A DNA stretch of 64,000 nt, taken from Antrihabitans stalagmiti (GTDB taxonomy: Bacteria; Actinomycetota; Actinomycetes; Mycobacteriales; Mycobacteriaceae). The stretch's first letter is position 1. Each line of letters opens with the position of its first letter. Both the position numbers and the translations under genes were made by a program. This document shows, piece after piece, positions 44,867-53,251 of the stretch. The stretch spans positions 186,001-250,000 of the forward strand of contig NZ_JAEMNV010000006.1 of the NCBI RefSeq assembly GCF_016482825.1. Direction: 5' to 3'. The notes beneath the pieces were generated by a model that did no database searches, was not told the origin of the DNA, and saw nothing but the letters and a program-made list of their open reading frames with translations.

Positions 44867-46185
44867 TTGACGACCTCCATCGTGCGAGTCCGGATCACAT
44901 AACTGAAGCCGACGAAAGCTACTGCGCCGACGATCATTCCGACGAGGGCGTCCGACAACCACGGCGCGTACTCGTGGCTCGTCAACGCTGCAGCCGAGCC
45001 GACGGCCCACGCTGCGAACGGCGGCCACCGCAGCGAGGCCTCTGCACGTGCTGAACCCCAGAACCGTGGCAGCACAAGCTGATCGAGAATGATGACGATG
45101 CCGATCGGTGGCACGATCACGCCGAGCAGATTCAGCCACTGCTCGAAATGCGACCAGATTCCCGCGACTGCGAGCGCAACGCCGACCGCGCCGAGTATCA
45201 GCGTCAGCGGTCGCATCTTGTTGCCGCTGAGCTGACCCCAGCCGACTGCGCCGTTGTAGAGGCAGTGTGCGCACACCGAACCAAGGTTGACGAAGACGAA
45301 GACCACAGCGAGCGGGACCAGCAGCCCGCCCTGGTCGATCAACGTGCCGAGGAAGTTGCCGCCGTTGGTACCGGGATTGGTCGCTGCGCCGAGCGCGACG
45401 ATGAGGCCGCCGACGAACAATGCGATGCCGTTGGCGATCGGGAAGGCCGAAAAGGCTGCCAGGAAGCCCTGTTTGCCGTTGCGCGACCATCTGGTGAAGT
45501 CCGACGTCATGGTGCCCGAGTCGATGAAGCACGCGATCACCAGGGTGACCGCTGCACCCATGCTCATGGCTGTCAATCCGGCGCCACCGCTGTAGCTGAC
45601 AGCGTCGGAAAGACTCGAATCACGCAACGCAAGAACGATTGCCGTCGCACCGAGCACGATGAAGAGCGGCGCGGCGATGACGCCGATGACCGAGAGTGCT
45701 CTGATTCCGAGCAACGTGATTGCGACATAACCGATGCCGGCGGCGAAGGTGGTCCACCGTTCACTCCACTGCATCGTGTCCGCGAGTATCGCTCCAGTGA
45801 GCCCGGTCTGGAAAGCGAACCAACCGATGACGATCGTCGCGAGAAAACCGGACGGTATGACGTAGCCCTTCTTACCGAAGGTCTCCATTGCTGTGAGTGC
45901 GAAGTTCTTTCCGGTTTTGCCGGCGAGGTAGCTCAGCGACCCGACATAGGCCATCAGGACGGCGTTGCCGAGCGCGATGGCCAGCATGCCTTTCCAGAAG
46001 CCGAGCGAGTAGACGACCAAACCGCCGAATACGGCGCAGGTCAGGATCATCGGGAAGCCGATCCACACCGCTGAGACGGACGCGAGGCTGCGGCGTGCCG
46101 ACTGGGGGACAGGAACGTTTTCGTATTCTTCGGTGAGCGCCGCTGGGGCGGCCTCGGTATCGGTGACTTCTGCGACAGCAGTCAT
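44863..46185 (-). CDS. NCS1-family cytosine/purine-type permease
   Basis: The product is 440 aa with about 12 membrane helices. The N-terminus ([22 protein letters not shown], in part PVPQSARRS) and '[18 protein letters not shown]', '[19 protein letters not shown]' (landmark [10 protein letters not shown]) are those of CodB-like NCS1 carriers, which import cytosine, uracil or related ring compounds by ion symport. It lies 24 bp after the GntR gene and overlaps the biuret hydrolase-like gene. It therefore probably imports that enzyme's substrate or a precursor. Confidence 0.88.
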   Translation of the reverse strand: MTAVAEVTDTEAAPAALTEEYENVPVPQSARRSLASVSAVWIGFPMILTCAVFGGLVVYSLGFWKGMLAIALGNAVLMAYVGSLSYLAGKTGKNFALTAMETFGKKGYVIPSGFLATIVIGWFAFQTGLTGAILADTMQWSERWTTFAAGIGYVAITLLGIRALSVIGVIAAPLFIVLGATAIVLALRDSSLSDAVSYSGGAGLTAMSMGAAVTLVIACFIDSGTMTSDFTRWSRNGKQGFLAAFSAFPIANGIALFVGGLIVALGAATNPGTNGGNFLGTLIDQGGLLVPLAVVFVFVNLGSVCAHCLYNGAVGWGQLSGNKMRPLTLILGAVGVALAVAGIWSHFEQWLNLLGVIVPPIGIVIILDQLVLPRFWGSARAEASLRWPPFAAWAVGSAAALTSHEYAPWLSDALVGMIVGAVAFVGFSYVIRTRTMEVVK

Positions 46186-46209
46186 GGCAAGACCTTTCAG
46201 AGCAAACGA

Positions 46210-46914
46210 TTAGTTGAGTACAGGACGACCGAGCGCATGCGCTGTGACCGCATGGGCTGCTCGTTCTTCGACGACGTCGTAGGACGATCCGACATGCTGA
46301 TGCAACGCTGAGCGCGCACCCGGGAGATCTTCGGTGAGAAGCAGATCGACGATCTCGAGGTGTTCGGAGATCGTGGTCGACACGCGCTCTTCGGTCGCGT
46401 AGTCGTACATGCGAACGAGCCGGATCTGGCCGTTCACAGCTTGAAGAGCCCGGGTGAGGGCGGGATTGCCTGCAGCAGAGGACAACCGAATGTGGTAGTC
46501 CTCGTCGAGCAGGACGATGTCGGGGCCCGGTTCGGGCGGCGCTACCCGAAGGTCGAGCCAGTCGTGGTGAAGCCGTTCCAGAATCCCGACGTCGTAGCGC
46601 AGGTGTGGATTGTCGATCAGGCGAGTTATTCCCTGTAGTTCCAGAGTGATTCGCAGCTCGTATAGATCGCGGACACCGGCAAGGTCGGGGACGACGGGGT
46701 AGTAGCCGTCGGCCTCCCTGGTGAGCATGCCGTCGGCATGCAGGCGAACGAGGGCCTCGCGCACGGGTGTTCGCGATGCACCGATGAGTTCGGCTACCCG
46801 GGTCTCCACCAGACGGGTTCGCGCGGTGAGTTCGCCGGCCATAAGACGGCGCCGCAACTCCCGATAGGCCTGCTCGCGGAGACTGCCGGGCTCGGTGTCC
46901 AGTTCGGTATCCAT
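46210..46914 (-). CDS. GntR/FCD-family transcriptional regulator
   Basis: The product is 234 aa. The N-terminal winged helix has 'LREQAYRELRRRLMAGELTARTRLVE' (landmarks AYRELRRRLMAGEL) and 'IGASRTPVREALVRLHADGML' (landmark SRTPVREALVRL). The FCD effector domain keeps its metal ligands: DEDYHIRL, ISEHLEIV and ALHQHVG. It is the first gene of the permease-hydrolase operon and likely responds to the transported compound. A GTATAC palindrome just upstream of the start (CTGTATACCG, 46917-46926) is a fitting operator. The reductase gene ends 111 bp upstream. Confidence 0.9.
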   Translation of the reverse strand: MDTELDTEPGSLREQAYRELRRRLMAGELTARTRLVETRVAELIGASRTPVREALVRLHADGMLTREADGYYPVVPDLAGVRDLYELRITLELQGITRLIDNPHLRYDVGILERLHHDWLDLRVAPPEPGPDIVLLDEDYHIRLSSAAGNPALTRALQAVNGQIRLVRMYDYATEERVSTTISEHLEIVDLLLTEDLPGARSALHQHVGSSYDVVEERAAHAVTAHALGRPVLN

Positions 46915-47025
46915 AGCTGTATACCGTCGTGTGAGCGTGTTTCAGCGCTCTGCTCGGAACGTAAACAATGCGTCACCAAGACCGCGTCGAATTACCCCTT
47001 CGTTACATAGGGGTGCCTAAGCCGC

Positions 47026-48189
47026 CTAGTACACGTCGCGGAGGTAGCGCTTCTCCCGCCGCAATGCGTCCAAGTAGTCTTCGGCCTGGTCCGGGGTGAT
47101 GCCGCCGTGCTCGGCGACGATGTCGTGCAGCGCCTCGTCGACGTCCTTGGCCATCCGGGTTGCGTCGCCGCAAACGTAGAGGTGCGCGCCCTTCTGCAGC
47201 CAGTCGTAGAGGTCCCTGCCGTTTTCGCGCATCCGGTGCTGCACGTAGTCCTTCTCGGACTGATCCCGTGAGAACGCGAGGTCGAGGCGGTCGAGCACGC
47301 CGTCACGTCGCAGTTCGTCGAGTTCCTCTTCGTAGAGAAAGTCCTGTGCGCGGCGTTGGTCGCCGAAGAACAGCCAATTGGATCCGGTCGCACCCGTCGC
47401 GCGACGCTCGTGGAGGAAGGCGCGAAACGGTGCGATGCCTGTTCCGGGACCGATCATGACGATCGGAACGGAGTCGTCGGTCGGCAACCTGAACGAGTTG
47501 TTCTTGGAGACGAATATCCCTGCGGTACTGCCTTTTCCGGCCCGGTCGGCGAGGTAGGTCGAGCACACGCCGCTGCGATTGCGCTCGGCATGGCGGTACC
47601 TGACGCTGGCAACGGTCGCGTGCACGGTCCCGCTGTGAGCGAGGGGACTGGACGAGATCGAATAGACCCGATGTTGCAGGGGGCGAAGCAGCGCAACGAA
47701 TTCGGCGGGATCGATCGTGAGAGTCTCGTCGATCTGGAGCAGGTCGAGCACGTCCTTGCCCCACAGCCAGGCGTCGAGCGCGGTGTGATCTTCGGTGGAA
47801 AGCACATGCACGAGTTCGGCATCACCCGTCCGCTGCGCGATCTCGTCGATCAGGTCGGGGGAGGGTGTGGAGATTTCGTACGATTCGGTGAGGGCATCGA
47901 AAAGTGTGCGGGTTCCGGCTTTGTCGGTCACCGGCGTCCCCGCGGGGACGCCGAGGCGATCGATCAGGGCTGTGACCAGGCTTGGGCAGTTCATCGGGCG
48001 AACGCCGATCCCGTCGCCGGCCTCGTAGGTCAGTCCGCTGTCGCCGAGGTCGAACTCGTAGTGGCGTACCTCTTTGTGCGACTGGGGTCCCGAGAGCCGA
48101 TGGTTAGCGAGAACGTTCGCCGCGTAGGGGTTCTTGCGGTTCCACTGCGACCGCGGAGTTCGCGGTCGAGGGGTCCGTGGCGCACTCAC
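47026..48189 (-). CDS. CysJ-like FAD/NADPH flavoprotein reductase without flavodoxin domain
   Basis: The product is 387 aa from a GTG (48187-48189) with AGGAG about 10 nt upstream. It has the FAD- and NADPH-binding half of the CysJ/cytochrome P450 reductase family: RVYSISSSP (FAD), GVCSTYLAD, MIGPGTGIAPFRAFL and YVCGDATRMAKDV (NADPH), and the C-terminal RYLRDVY stacking on the flavin. The FMN flavodoxin domain is missing, so electrons must pass to a separate partner. A candidate iron box upstream hints at iron control, in which case siderophore reduction or an iron-sparing role is plausible. A dispersed hairpin repeat sits in its 5' region. Confidence 0.85.
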   Translation of the reverse strand: MSAPRTPRPRTPRSQWNRKNPYAANVLANHRLSGPQSHKEVRHYEFDLGDSGLTYEAGDGIGVRPMNCPSLVTALIDRLGVPAGTPVTDKAGTRTLFDALTESYEISTPSPDLIDEIAQRTGDAELVHVLSTEDHTALDAWLWGKDVLDLLQIDETLTIDPAEFVALLRPLQHRVYSISSSPLAHSGTVHATVASVRYRHAERNRSGVCSTYLADRAGKGSTAGIFVSKNNSFRLPTDDSVPIVMIGPGTGIAPFRAFLHERRATGATGSNWLFFGDQRRAQDFLYEEELDELRRDGVLDRLDLAFSRDQSEKDYVQHRMRENGRDLYDWLQKGAHLYVCGDATRMAKDVDEALHDIVAEHGGITPDQAEDYLDALRREKRYLRDVY

Positions 48190-48206
48190 GTCCGTGTCTC
48201 CTATCC

Positions 48207-48264
48207 GGCCTTCGGCCTCGTGAGTCTTTTCGGAGGTCCGGCCCTCCTGAAGTGCTCACGAGCG
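48207..48264 (-). repeat. Dispersed two-hairpin repeat, copy A (inverted)
   Basis: CTCGTGAG (48217-48224) pairs with CTCACGAG (48255-48262), with GGAGG/CCTCC inside. A small hairpin GGCC-TTC-GGCC (48207-48217) precedes it. Read on the minus strand it aligns closely with copy C. It lies in the divergent region between the reductase and the SDR, within the likely 5' untranslated region of the reductase. Confidence 0.85.
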
Positions 48265-48273
48265 GTAGCTTAC

Positions 48274-48292
48274 TAAGGTAAGGGTTACCTCC
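48274..48292. promoter_or_regulatory. Candidate IdeR/DtxR iron box
   Basis: TAAGGTAAGGGTTACCTCC contains a perfect AGGTAA-GGG-TTACCT inverted repeat and matches the IdeR consensus (TTAGGTTAGGCTAACCTAA) at most positions. It lies between the divergent reductase and SDR genes, about 85 bp upstream of the former. IdeR with ferrous iron would repress transcription. Confidence 0.5.
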
Positions 48293-48375
48293 ATAAATTG
48301 GTGACGTGCGTCATAGAAGAATCACACTGCGCCAATGCCGTGGCCGCAGGTGGCTGCGTGGGTAGCGTCGTCTGC

Positions 48376-49173
48376 ATGGATCTTGGTCTGGCAGGCAAAC
48401 GAGCAATCGTCACCGGTGGCAGTCGTGGCATCGGCAAGGCAATCGCACTCGGGTTGGCACGCGAAGGAGTCGACGTCGTCATTGCGGCGCGCGATGCGGC
48501 CGTCCTCGAAGCGACGGCTCGCGACATCGCACAGGAAACAGGCCGCCGGGTACTCGGCGTTGCGACCGACACCGGTGACGATGCGGCAGTGCAGGCATTG
48601 GTACAGCGCACCGTCGACGAACTCGGTGGCGTCGACATCCTCGTCAACTCCGCTGCAACGCCGTGGAGTGCCGGTGCACCAAAAGATTTCGCGTCGACAA
48701 CAGACGAGATTGTGCGGCGCGAGATCGAGATCAAGGTGCTCGGCTACCTCCGCACTGCCCGCGCGGTCGCGCCCCATTTTGTCGAGCAGGGCTGGGGCCG
48801 GATCATCAACATCAGCGGACTCGGTGCACGACAGGCGAATTCGATCGCACAGACGATCCGCAACGTCAGCGTCTCTGCTCTGACGAAGAATCTGGCGGAC
48901 GAACTGGGGCCGAAGGGCATCAACGTCACGGTCGTCCACCCTGGTCTGACGCGTACCGAGCGCCTCACCGACCGTCTGACCGCGCAGGCAGCCTCGGGTG
49001 ATTCGACGGTCGCTGAACTCGAAGCCGCACTTGTGAAGAACTCCATTCGTCGGGTCGTCGACGCGAGCGAGGTCGCCGACGTCGTGACGTTCCTTGCATC
49101 GCCACGCAGCATCGGCATCACCGGCGACGCGATCGCGGTAGGTGGCGGAGTGCCGGGTCCGGTGTACTACTGA
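48376..49173 (+). CDS. SDR-family protein with altered active site
   Basis: The product is 265 aa from the ATG at 48376, 7 nt after TAGCGT. The nucleotide-binding part is normal (TGGSRGIGKAIALGLA, DTGDDAAVQ, ILVNSAA). The active-site helix is not: after the catalytic Ser (INISGLGARQ) the YxxxK position reads 'SIAQTIRNVSVSALTKNL', with neither Tyr nor the usual Lys. SDRs with an IRNVAV-type helix form a known but uncharacterised subset. The protein may use another residue or only bind cofactor. The substrate is unknown. Confidence 0.82.
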   Translation: MDLGLAGKRAIVTGGSRGIGKAIALGLAREGVDVVIAARDAAVLEATARDIAQETGRRVLGVATDTGDDAAVQALVQRTVDELGGVDILVNSAATPWSAGAPKDFASTTDEIVRREIEIKVLGYLRTARAVAPHFVEQGWGRIINISGLGARQANSIAQTIRNVSVSALTKNLADELGPKGINVTVVHPGLTRTERLTDRLTAQAASGDSTVAELEAALVKNSIRRVVDASEVADVVTFLASPRSIGITGDAIAVGGGVPGPVYY

Positions 49174-49195
49174 TCAACTGTCGGATAATGACTGG

Positions 49196-49579
49196 ATGAC
49201 CGACACCAACTGCCCATGCTGCAGTGGCGAAATCTACGACGCCTGCTGCGGCCCGGTCCTGGCGGGCGACAAACCTGCTGCGACGGCGACGCGGCTGATG
49301 CGGTCGCGCTATACCGCGTTTGCAGTCGGAGATCGTGACCATCTCGTGCGGTCGTGGCATCCGCAGATGCGACCGAAGAAGCTGACGCTCGATCCGGATC
49401 AGGAGTGGATTCTGCTCGATGTGCTCGGTTCGAGCAAGGGCAGCATGTTCGACACCGAGGGAACGGTGGAGTTCAGGGCGCACTATCGCCTCGATGGTCG
49501 ACGCGACGTGCTGCAAGAAAACAGTAGTTTCGTGCGGTACGAGGGTCGCTGGGTCTATTGGGGGCCTTTGGTGTCGTGA
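49196..49579 (+). CDS. YchJ family SEC-C-like protein
   Basis: The product is 127 aa from the ATG at 49196, 6 nt after GATAAT (leaderless pattern). It has 'CPCCSGEIYDACCGPVLAG' (zinc-binding cysteine cluster), 'ATRLMRSRYTAFAVGDRDHLVRSW' (landmark LMRSRYTAFAVGD) and 'YEGRWVYWGPL'. This is the full YchJ (UPF0225) pattern. The function is unknown. The stop codon lies inside the left arm of repeat copy B. Confidence 0.88.
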   Translation: MTDTNCPCCSGEIYDACCGPVLAGDKPAATATRLMRSRYTAFAVGDRDHLVRSWHPQMRPKKLTLDPDQEWILLDVLGSSKGSMFDTEGTVEFRAHYRLDGRRDVLQENSSFVRYEGRWVYWGPLVS

Positions 49580-49629
49580 GCACTTTCGGAGGTTGGGCCG
49601 TCCAGAAAGACGCACAAGGCCGAAGGCCC
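49573..49629 (+). repeat. Dispersed two-hairpin repeat, copy B
   Basis: The most degenerate copy: TCGTGAGCACTTTCGGAGG (49574-49592), then a GGGCC centre, then GTCCAGAAAGACGCAC. It ends in the small hairpin GGCC-GAA-GGCC (49618-49628), the same hairpin as in copy A on the minus strand. It supplies the TGA of the YchJ gene and ends 50 bp before pknK. Confidence 0.8.
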
Positions 49630-49678
49630 TGGGACTATGCTGGTGACCTAAGCCCGCAGCCCCGAACCGAGACCAAAG

Positions 49679-52600
49679 ATGGTCCATACCGATCCGTCCT
49701 CGACGCAGCCCGACCTGGCGTCGACGTTCGTCGCTGAGCTTGCAGCGGCGGGATTCGAGGATGCCCGCGAAATCGGTAGAGGCGGATTCGGCGTCGTATA
49801 TCGCTGTGAACAACGCAGTCTCGACCGCACGGTCGCCATCAAAGTTCTGACCGCCGACCTCGACGAGGAAAACCTGCAGCGGTTCCTGCGGGAGCAGCGG
49901 GCGATGGGCAAGCTGTCCGGCCACCCGAACATCGTCACGATCCTGGAGGTCGGCGCGACTGCGGCGGGGCGTCCGTACATCGTGATGCAGCACCACCCGC
50001 ACGGGTCGCTGGAAGGCGCGATCCATCGGGACGGACCGATCAGCTGGAAAGAATCGGTGCGTGTCGGCATCAAGATGTCGGGAGCGCTCGAAACTGCCCA
50101 CCTACACGGGACGCTGCACCGAGACGTGAAGCCCGGCAACATCTTGCTGACCGAATACGGCGAACCGCAGTTGACCGACTTCGGCATCGCGAGGATCTCC
50201 GGCGGCTTCGAGACGTCCAAAGGTGCGGTGACGGGATCGCCCGCGTTCACCGCGCCGGAGGTGTTGCAGGGCCATCCGCCCGACCCGACCTCCGACGTCT
50301 ACAGCCTCGCCTCGACACTGTTCTGTTCGGTGACGGGTCATGCCGTCTTCGAGCGGCGCAGCGGCGAGCACATGGTGGCGCAGTTTCTTCGAATCACCAA
50401 GCAGCCGACGCCGGATCTGAGCGACTCAGGTCTGCCTGCGGACGTCGCCGCGCTGATCGAGCGGGCGATGTCACGCGAGCGCGGTGCCCGCCCCTCGACT
50501 CCCGCGGCGTTCGGTGAACTGCTGCAAGAGATTCAGCGCAGGCACAGCCTGCCGGTCGACGACGTGCCGGTGCCGATCGCGTCGTCGGGGACGGGTAACG
50601 GACAGGGCGACGCGTCGATGACGACGGGGTCGGGTCGGCGCGGCTATTCGGCGCGGACGGTCACCCCGCCGGCGCCTGCGACGCGATTCAGACCACCTGC
50701 TCCGACGCGCGCGTTGGTCGGTCGCAACCGGTTGATCGAGCAACTGCAGCGTGGGCAGCAGCGCCGGCTGACCGTCATCCATGGACCGACCGGATTCGGA
50801 AAGAGCACGCTCGCCGCGCAATGGTGCGAACGGCTCACGGAGGACGGTCACGCGATCGCCTGGCTGACCGTCGACCACGACGACAACAACGTCGTGTGGT
50901 TCCTGTCGCATCTCATCGAAGCGATCCGGGCAGTGCGTCCTGCGCTAGCTCACGAGCTTGCCGAGGTGCTCGAAGAGCACGGCGACGAGTCCGAGCGCTA
51001 CGTTCTGACGTCGCTGATCAACGACATTCACGCGACCGGCGAACGGATGACGGTCGTCGTCGACGACTGGCATCGCATCTCCGATCGTTCCACCATCCTC
51101 GCTTTGCGGTTCCTACTCGACAACTGTTGTCCCGGTTTGCATGTCGTTGTCACCAGTCGCAGCCAGCAGGGACTTCCGATGAGCCGCATGCGGATGCAGA
51201 ATCAGCTGCTCGAGATCGACTCTGCGGCTTTGCGTTTCGACAATGAGGAGTCGCACAGCTTCCTCGTCGACCTTGGTGGACTCGATCTGGATCGTGCCGA
51301 CGTTGCGGATCTGACGGAGTCGACGGACGGGTGGGTCGCCGCGCTGCAACTTGCGTCGTTGTCGTTGCGGGGCAGCGACGATCCGTCCGAGCTCATCGGC
51401 CATCTGACCGGGCGCCACCACGCGATCAGCGAGTTTCTTGCCGAGAACGTGCTCGATACCCTCGAGCCGGACATGCTCGACTTCCTGCTCGCGACGTCGG
51501 TGACCGAACGGATCTGCGGCGATCTCGCCTCGGCCCTTGCCGACGTTCCCAACGGCCAACTGATGCTGGAGGAGGTTGCCGAACGCGACCTGTTCCTCCA
51601 TCGCGTCGACGATCAATGGTTCCGCTACCACCACCTGTTCGCAGACTTTCTGCGGCAACGGCTCGAACGGCAGACAGGCGGCCGAGTACGCGAACTGCAC
51701 CGCACCGCGTCGCAGTGGTTCGCCGATAACCGACACGTCAGCGACGCGGTGGATCACGCACTCGCAGCAGGTGATCAGCTGCGCGCCGTCGAGATCGTCG
51801 AGCAGGACGGCACCTACCTGCTCGAGCATTCGCAGATGGCGTCGCTCATCGGTCTTGTCGAGAAGTTGCCCGAGACAGTGGTCGATACGCATGCGCGTCT
51901 GCAACTTGCGTTGGCGTGGGCCAACATCTTCCTGCATCGGGCGGAGCCTGCTCGGCACGCGTTGCGGTTGGTGGAGTCGACGTTGGACGAGTCCGGCCTG
52001 ACCGCAGCCGAGATCGAGGACCTGCGGATCGAGGCGTGCGTCGTCCACGGCGTCGTCGCCCTCCGCGCCGACGTCATCGACAGCATCGACGAACTTGTCG
52101 CGCCGTGTCTGGCGCGTCCGGATACGTTGCGGCCGTTCGTCGTTTCGGTCGCAGCCAACCTGGCTACCTTCGCGGCGGCATACCGCTGCGATCGAACCGA
52201 GCTGGAACGGTTGCAGGACTGGGCCGTTCCCTATCGCCGACGAAACAAGGGGAAGTACAACGAGATTCACGCCCTGTGCTTCGTCGGGCTCGGCGCGAGC
52301 CTGATGCTCGACATCGAGGCCGCCGAGCGCAGTTTCAGGAAGGCTCTGAAGGTCGCACGGCATTCCGGTGGCAGCCATTCCTACACAGCTCGGCTCGCGG
52401 GGTCGCTGCTCGGTGAATTGCTCTACGAGCGCGGCGATGTCACCGAGGCCGAACGGCTACTGGACGAGGGTTACAAGCTCGGTGCCGAAGGCGGCTCGGT
52501 CGATTTCAAGATCGCACGCTACGTCGTCGGCGCACGGATCAAGGCGCTGCAGGGCGACCGAGCGGCCGCGACGCGTCGGTTGAACGAGGGTGCGCGGATC

Positions 52601-53149
52601 GGTCGGTCGATGGCGTTGACACGCTTGAGCGCCGAAGTCGAGAACGAGCGCATACGGCTCGGGCTGCCGCCACATCCCGAGTTCGGAGCGTTGCCGGTCG
52701 TCCAGTACGAGGACCGCAGGCAACCGACCGACCCCATCGAGGAGATCACCGCGCTCTACGAGGAAGCGACTGCGATCAGATTGCTTCTGGCTCAGCGTGA
52801 TAGGCCGGAGAAGGTCGAACTTGCCAGGGTGTGGGCGCAGGAATGGGTCGATCGGCTGCGGGCTCGCAACCGGCCGCGCGCGCTGCTGAAGGTCCGTCGT
52901 CTGCTCGTCGCCTGCCTCGTCGCGACAGGTCGTATCGACGAAGCCAAACTGAACCTGGCAACGATTCTGGCGCAGTGTGCTCGCCTCGGATCGGTGCGCT
53001 ACATCCTCGACGGGGGTCCGTATGTCGTGCAGATGATTGCGGCGTTGCGAGAGGATCAGGTCGCGGGGCGGTGGGCCTCCGATTGGCCCGAGGTGCCAGC
53101 CGAATTCCTGATCCAACTCGTCAATGCCGAAGCGGCGCAGGAGATTTAG
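49679..53149 (+). CDS. pknK: PknK-type Ser/Thr kinase fused to a MalT-like STAND ATPase
   Basis: The product is 1156 aa. The kinase domain (about 27-290) has GRGGFGVVYRC, VAIKVL, LHRDVKPGNILL and LTDFGIARI, all catalytic residues present. After a Pro/Thr-rich linker comes an AAA/STAND ATPase with Walker A GPTGFGKST (about residue 370) and VVVDDWHR as Walker B. A long TPR-like helical region fills the second half. There is no LuxR helix-turn-helix at the end. This is the domain order and length of mycobacterial PknK, a soluble kinase linked to growth-phase and translational control. Repeat copies B and C flank the gene. Confidence 0.92.
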   Translation: MVHTDPSSTQPDLASTFVAELAAAGFEDAREIGRGGFGVVYRCEQRSLDRTVAIKVLTADLDEENLQRFLREQRAMGKLSGHPNIVTILEVGATAAGRPYIVMQHHPHGSLEGAIHRDGPISWKESVRVGIKMSGALETAHLHGTLHRDVKPGNILLTEYGEPQLTDFGIARISGGFETSKGAVTGSPAFTAPEVLQGHPPDPTSDVYSLASTLFCSVTGHAVFERRSGEHMVAQFLRITKQPTPDLSDSGLPADVAALIERAMSRERGARPSTPAAFGELLQEIQRRHSLPVDDVPVPIASSGTGNGQGDASMTTGSGRRGYSARTVTPPAPATRFRPPAPTRALVGRNRLIEQLQRGQQRRLTVIHGPTGFGKSTLAAQWCERLTEDGHAIAWLTVDHDDNNVVWFLSHLIEAIRAVRPALAHELAEVLEEHGDESERYVLTSLINDIHATGERMTVVVDDWHRISDRSTILALRFLLDNCCPGLHVVVTSRSQQGLPMSRMRMQNQLLEIDSAALRFDNEESHSFLVDLGGLDLDRADVADLTESTDGWVAALQLASLSLRGSDDPSELIGHLTGRHHAISEFLAENVLDTLEPDMLDFLLATSVTERICGDLASALADVPNGQLMLEEVAERDLFLHRVDDQWFRYHHLFADFLRQRLERQTGGRVRELHRTASQWFADNRHVSDAVDHALAAGDQLRAVEIVEQDGTYLLEHSQMASLIGLVEKLPETVVDTHARLQLALAWANIFLHRAEPARHALRLVESTLDESGLTAAEIEDLRIEACVVHGVVALRADVIDSIDELVAPCLARPDTLRPFVVSVAANLATFAAAYRCDRTELERLQDWAVPYRRRNKGKYNEIHALCFVGLGASLMLDIEAAERSFRKALKVARHSGGSHSYTARLAGSLLGELLYERGDVTEAERLLDEGYKLGAEGGSVDFKIARYVVGARIKALQGDRAAATRRLNEGARIGRSMALTRLSAEVENERIRLGLPPHPEFGALPVVQYEDRRQPTDPIEEITALYEEATAIRLLLAQRDRPEKVELARVWAQEWVDRLRARNRPRALLKVRRLLVACLVATGRIDEAKLNLATILAQCARLGSVRYILDGGPYVVQMIAALREDQVAGRWASDWPEVPAEFLIQLVNAEAAQEI

Positions 53150-53161
53150 GCGGCGCCGCCG

Positions 53162-53219
53162 CTCGTGAGCACTTTAGGAGGTGCGGCCCTCCGAAAGGAC
53201 TCACGAGGCGCGGAGCGCC
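53162..53219 (+). repeat. Dispersed two-hairpin repeat, copy C
   Basis: CTCGTGAG (53162-53169) pairs with CTCACGAG (53200-53207), with TTTAGGAGG and CCTCCGAAAG inside. The second hairpin GGCGC-GGA-GCGCC follows (53207-53219). It lies between pknK and the hydrolase-like gene, 12 bp after the pknK stop. Confidence 0.85.
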
Positions 53220-53251
53220 CTTGCCGATTTTCACCGGGCATGATTGGACAC

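Noticed and set aside
44867-45532. A longer 450-residue version of the biuret hydrolase-like protein
   Set aside because: The added part is a shifted-frame reading of the permease gene. The family start MSSLGS at 44866 overlaps the permease stop properly.
46994-47016. ACCCC/GGGGT hairpin after the reductase gene as a strong terminator
   Set aside because: Only five base pairs with a 10-base loop; too weak to list.
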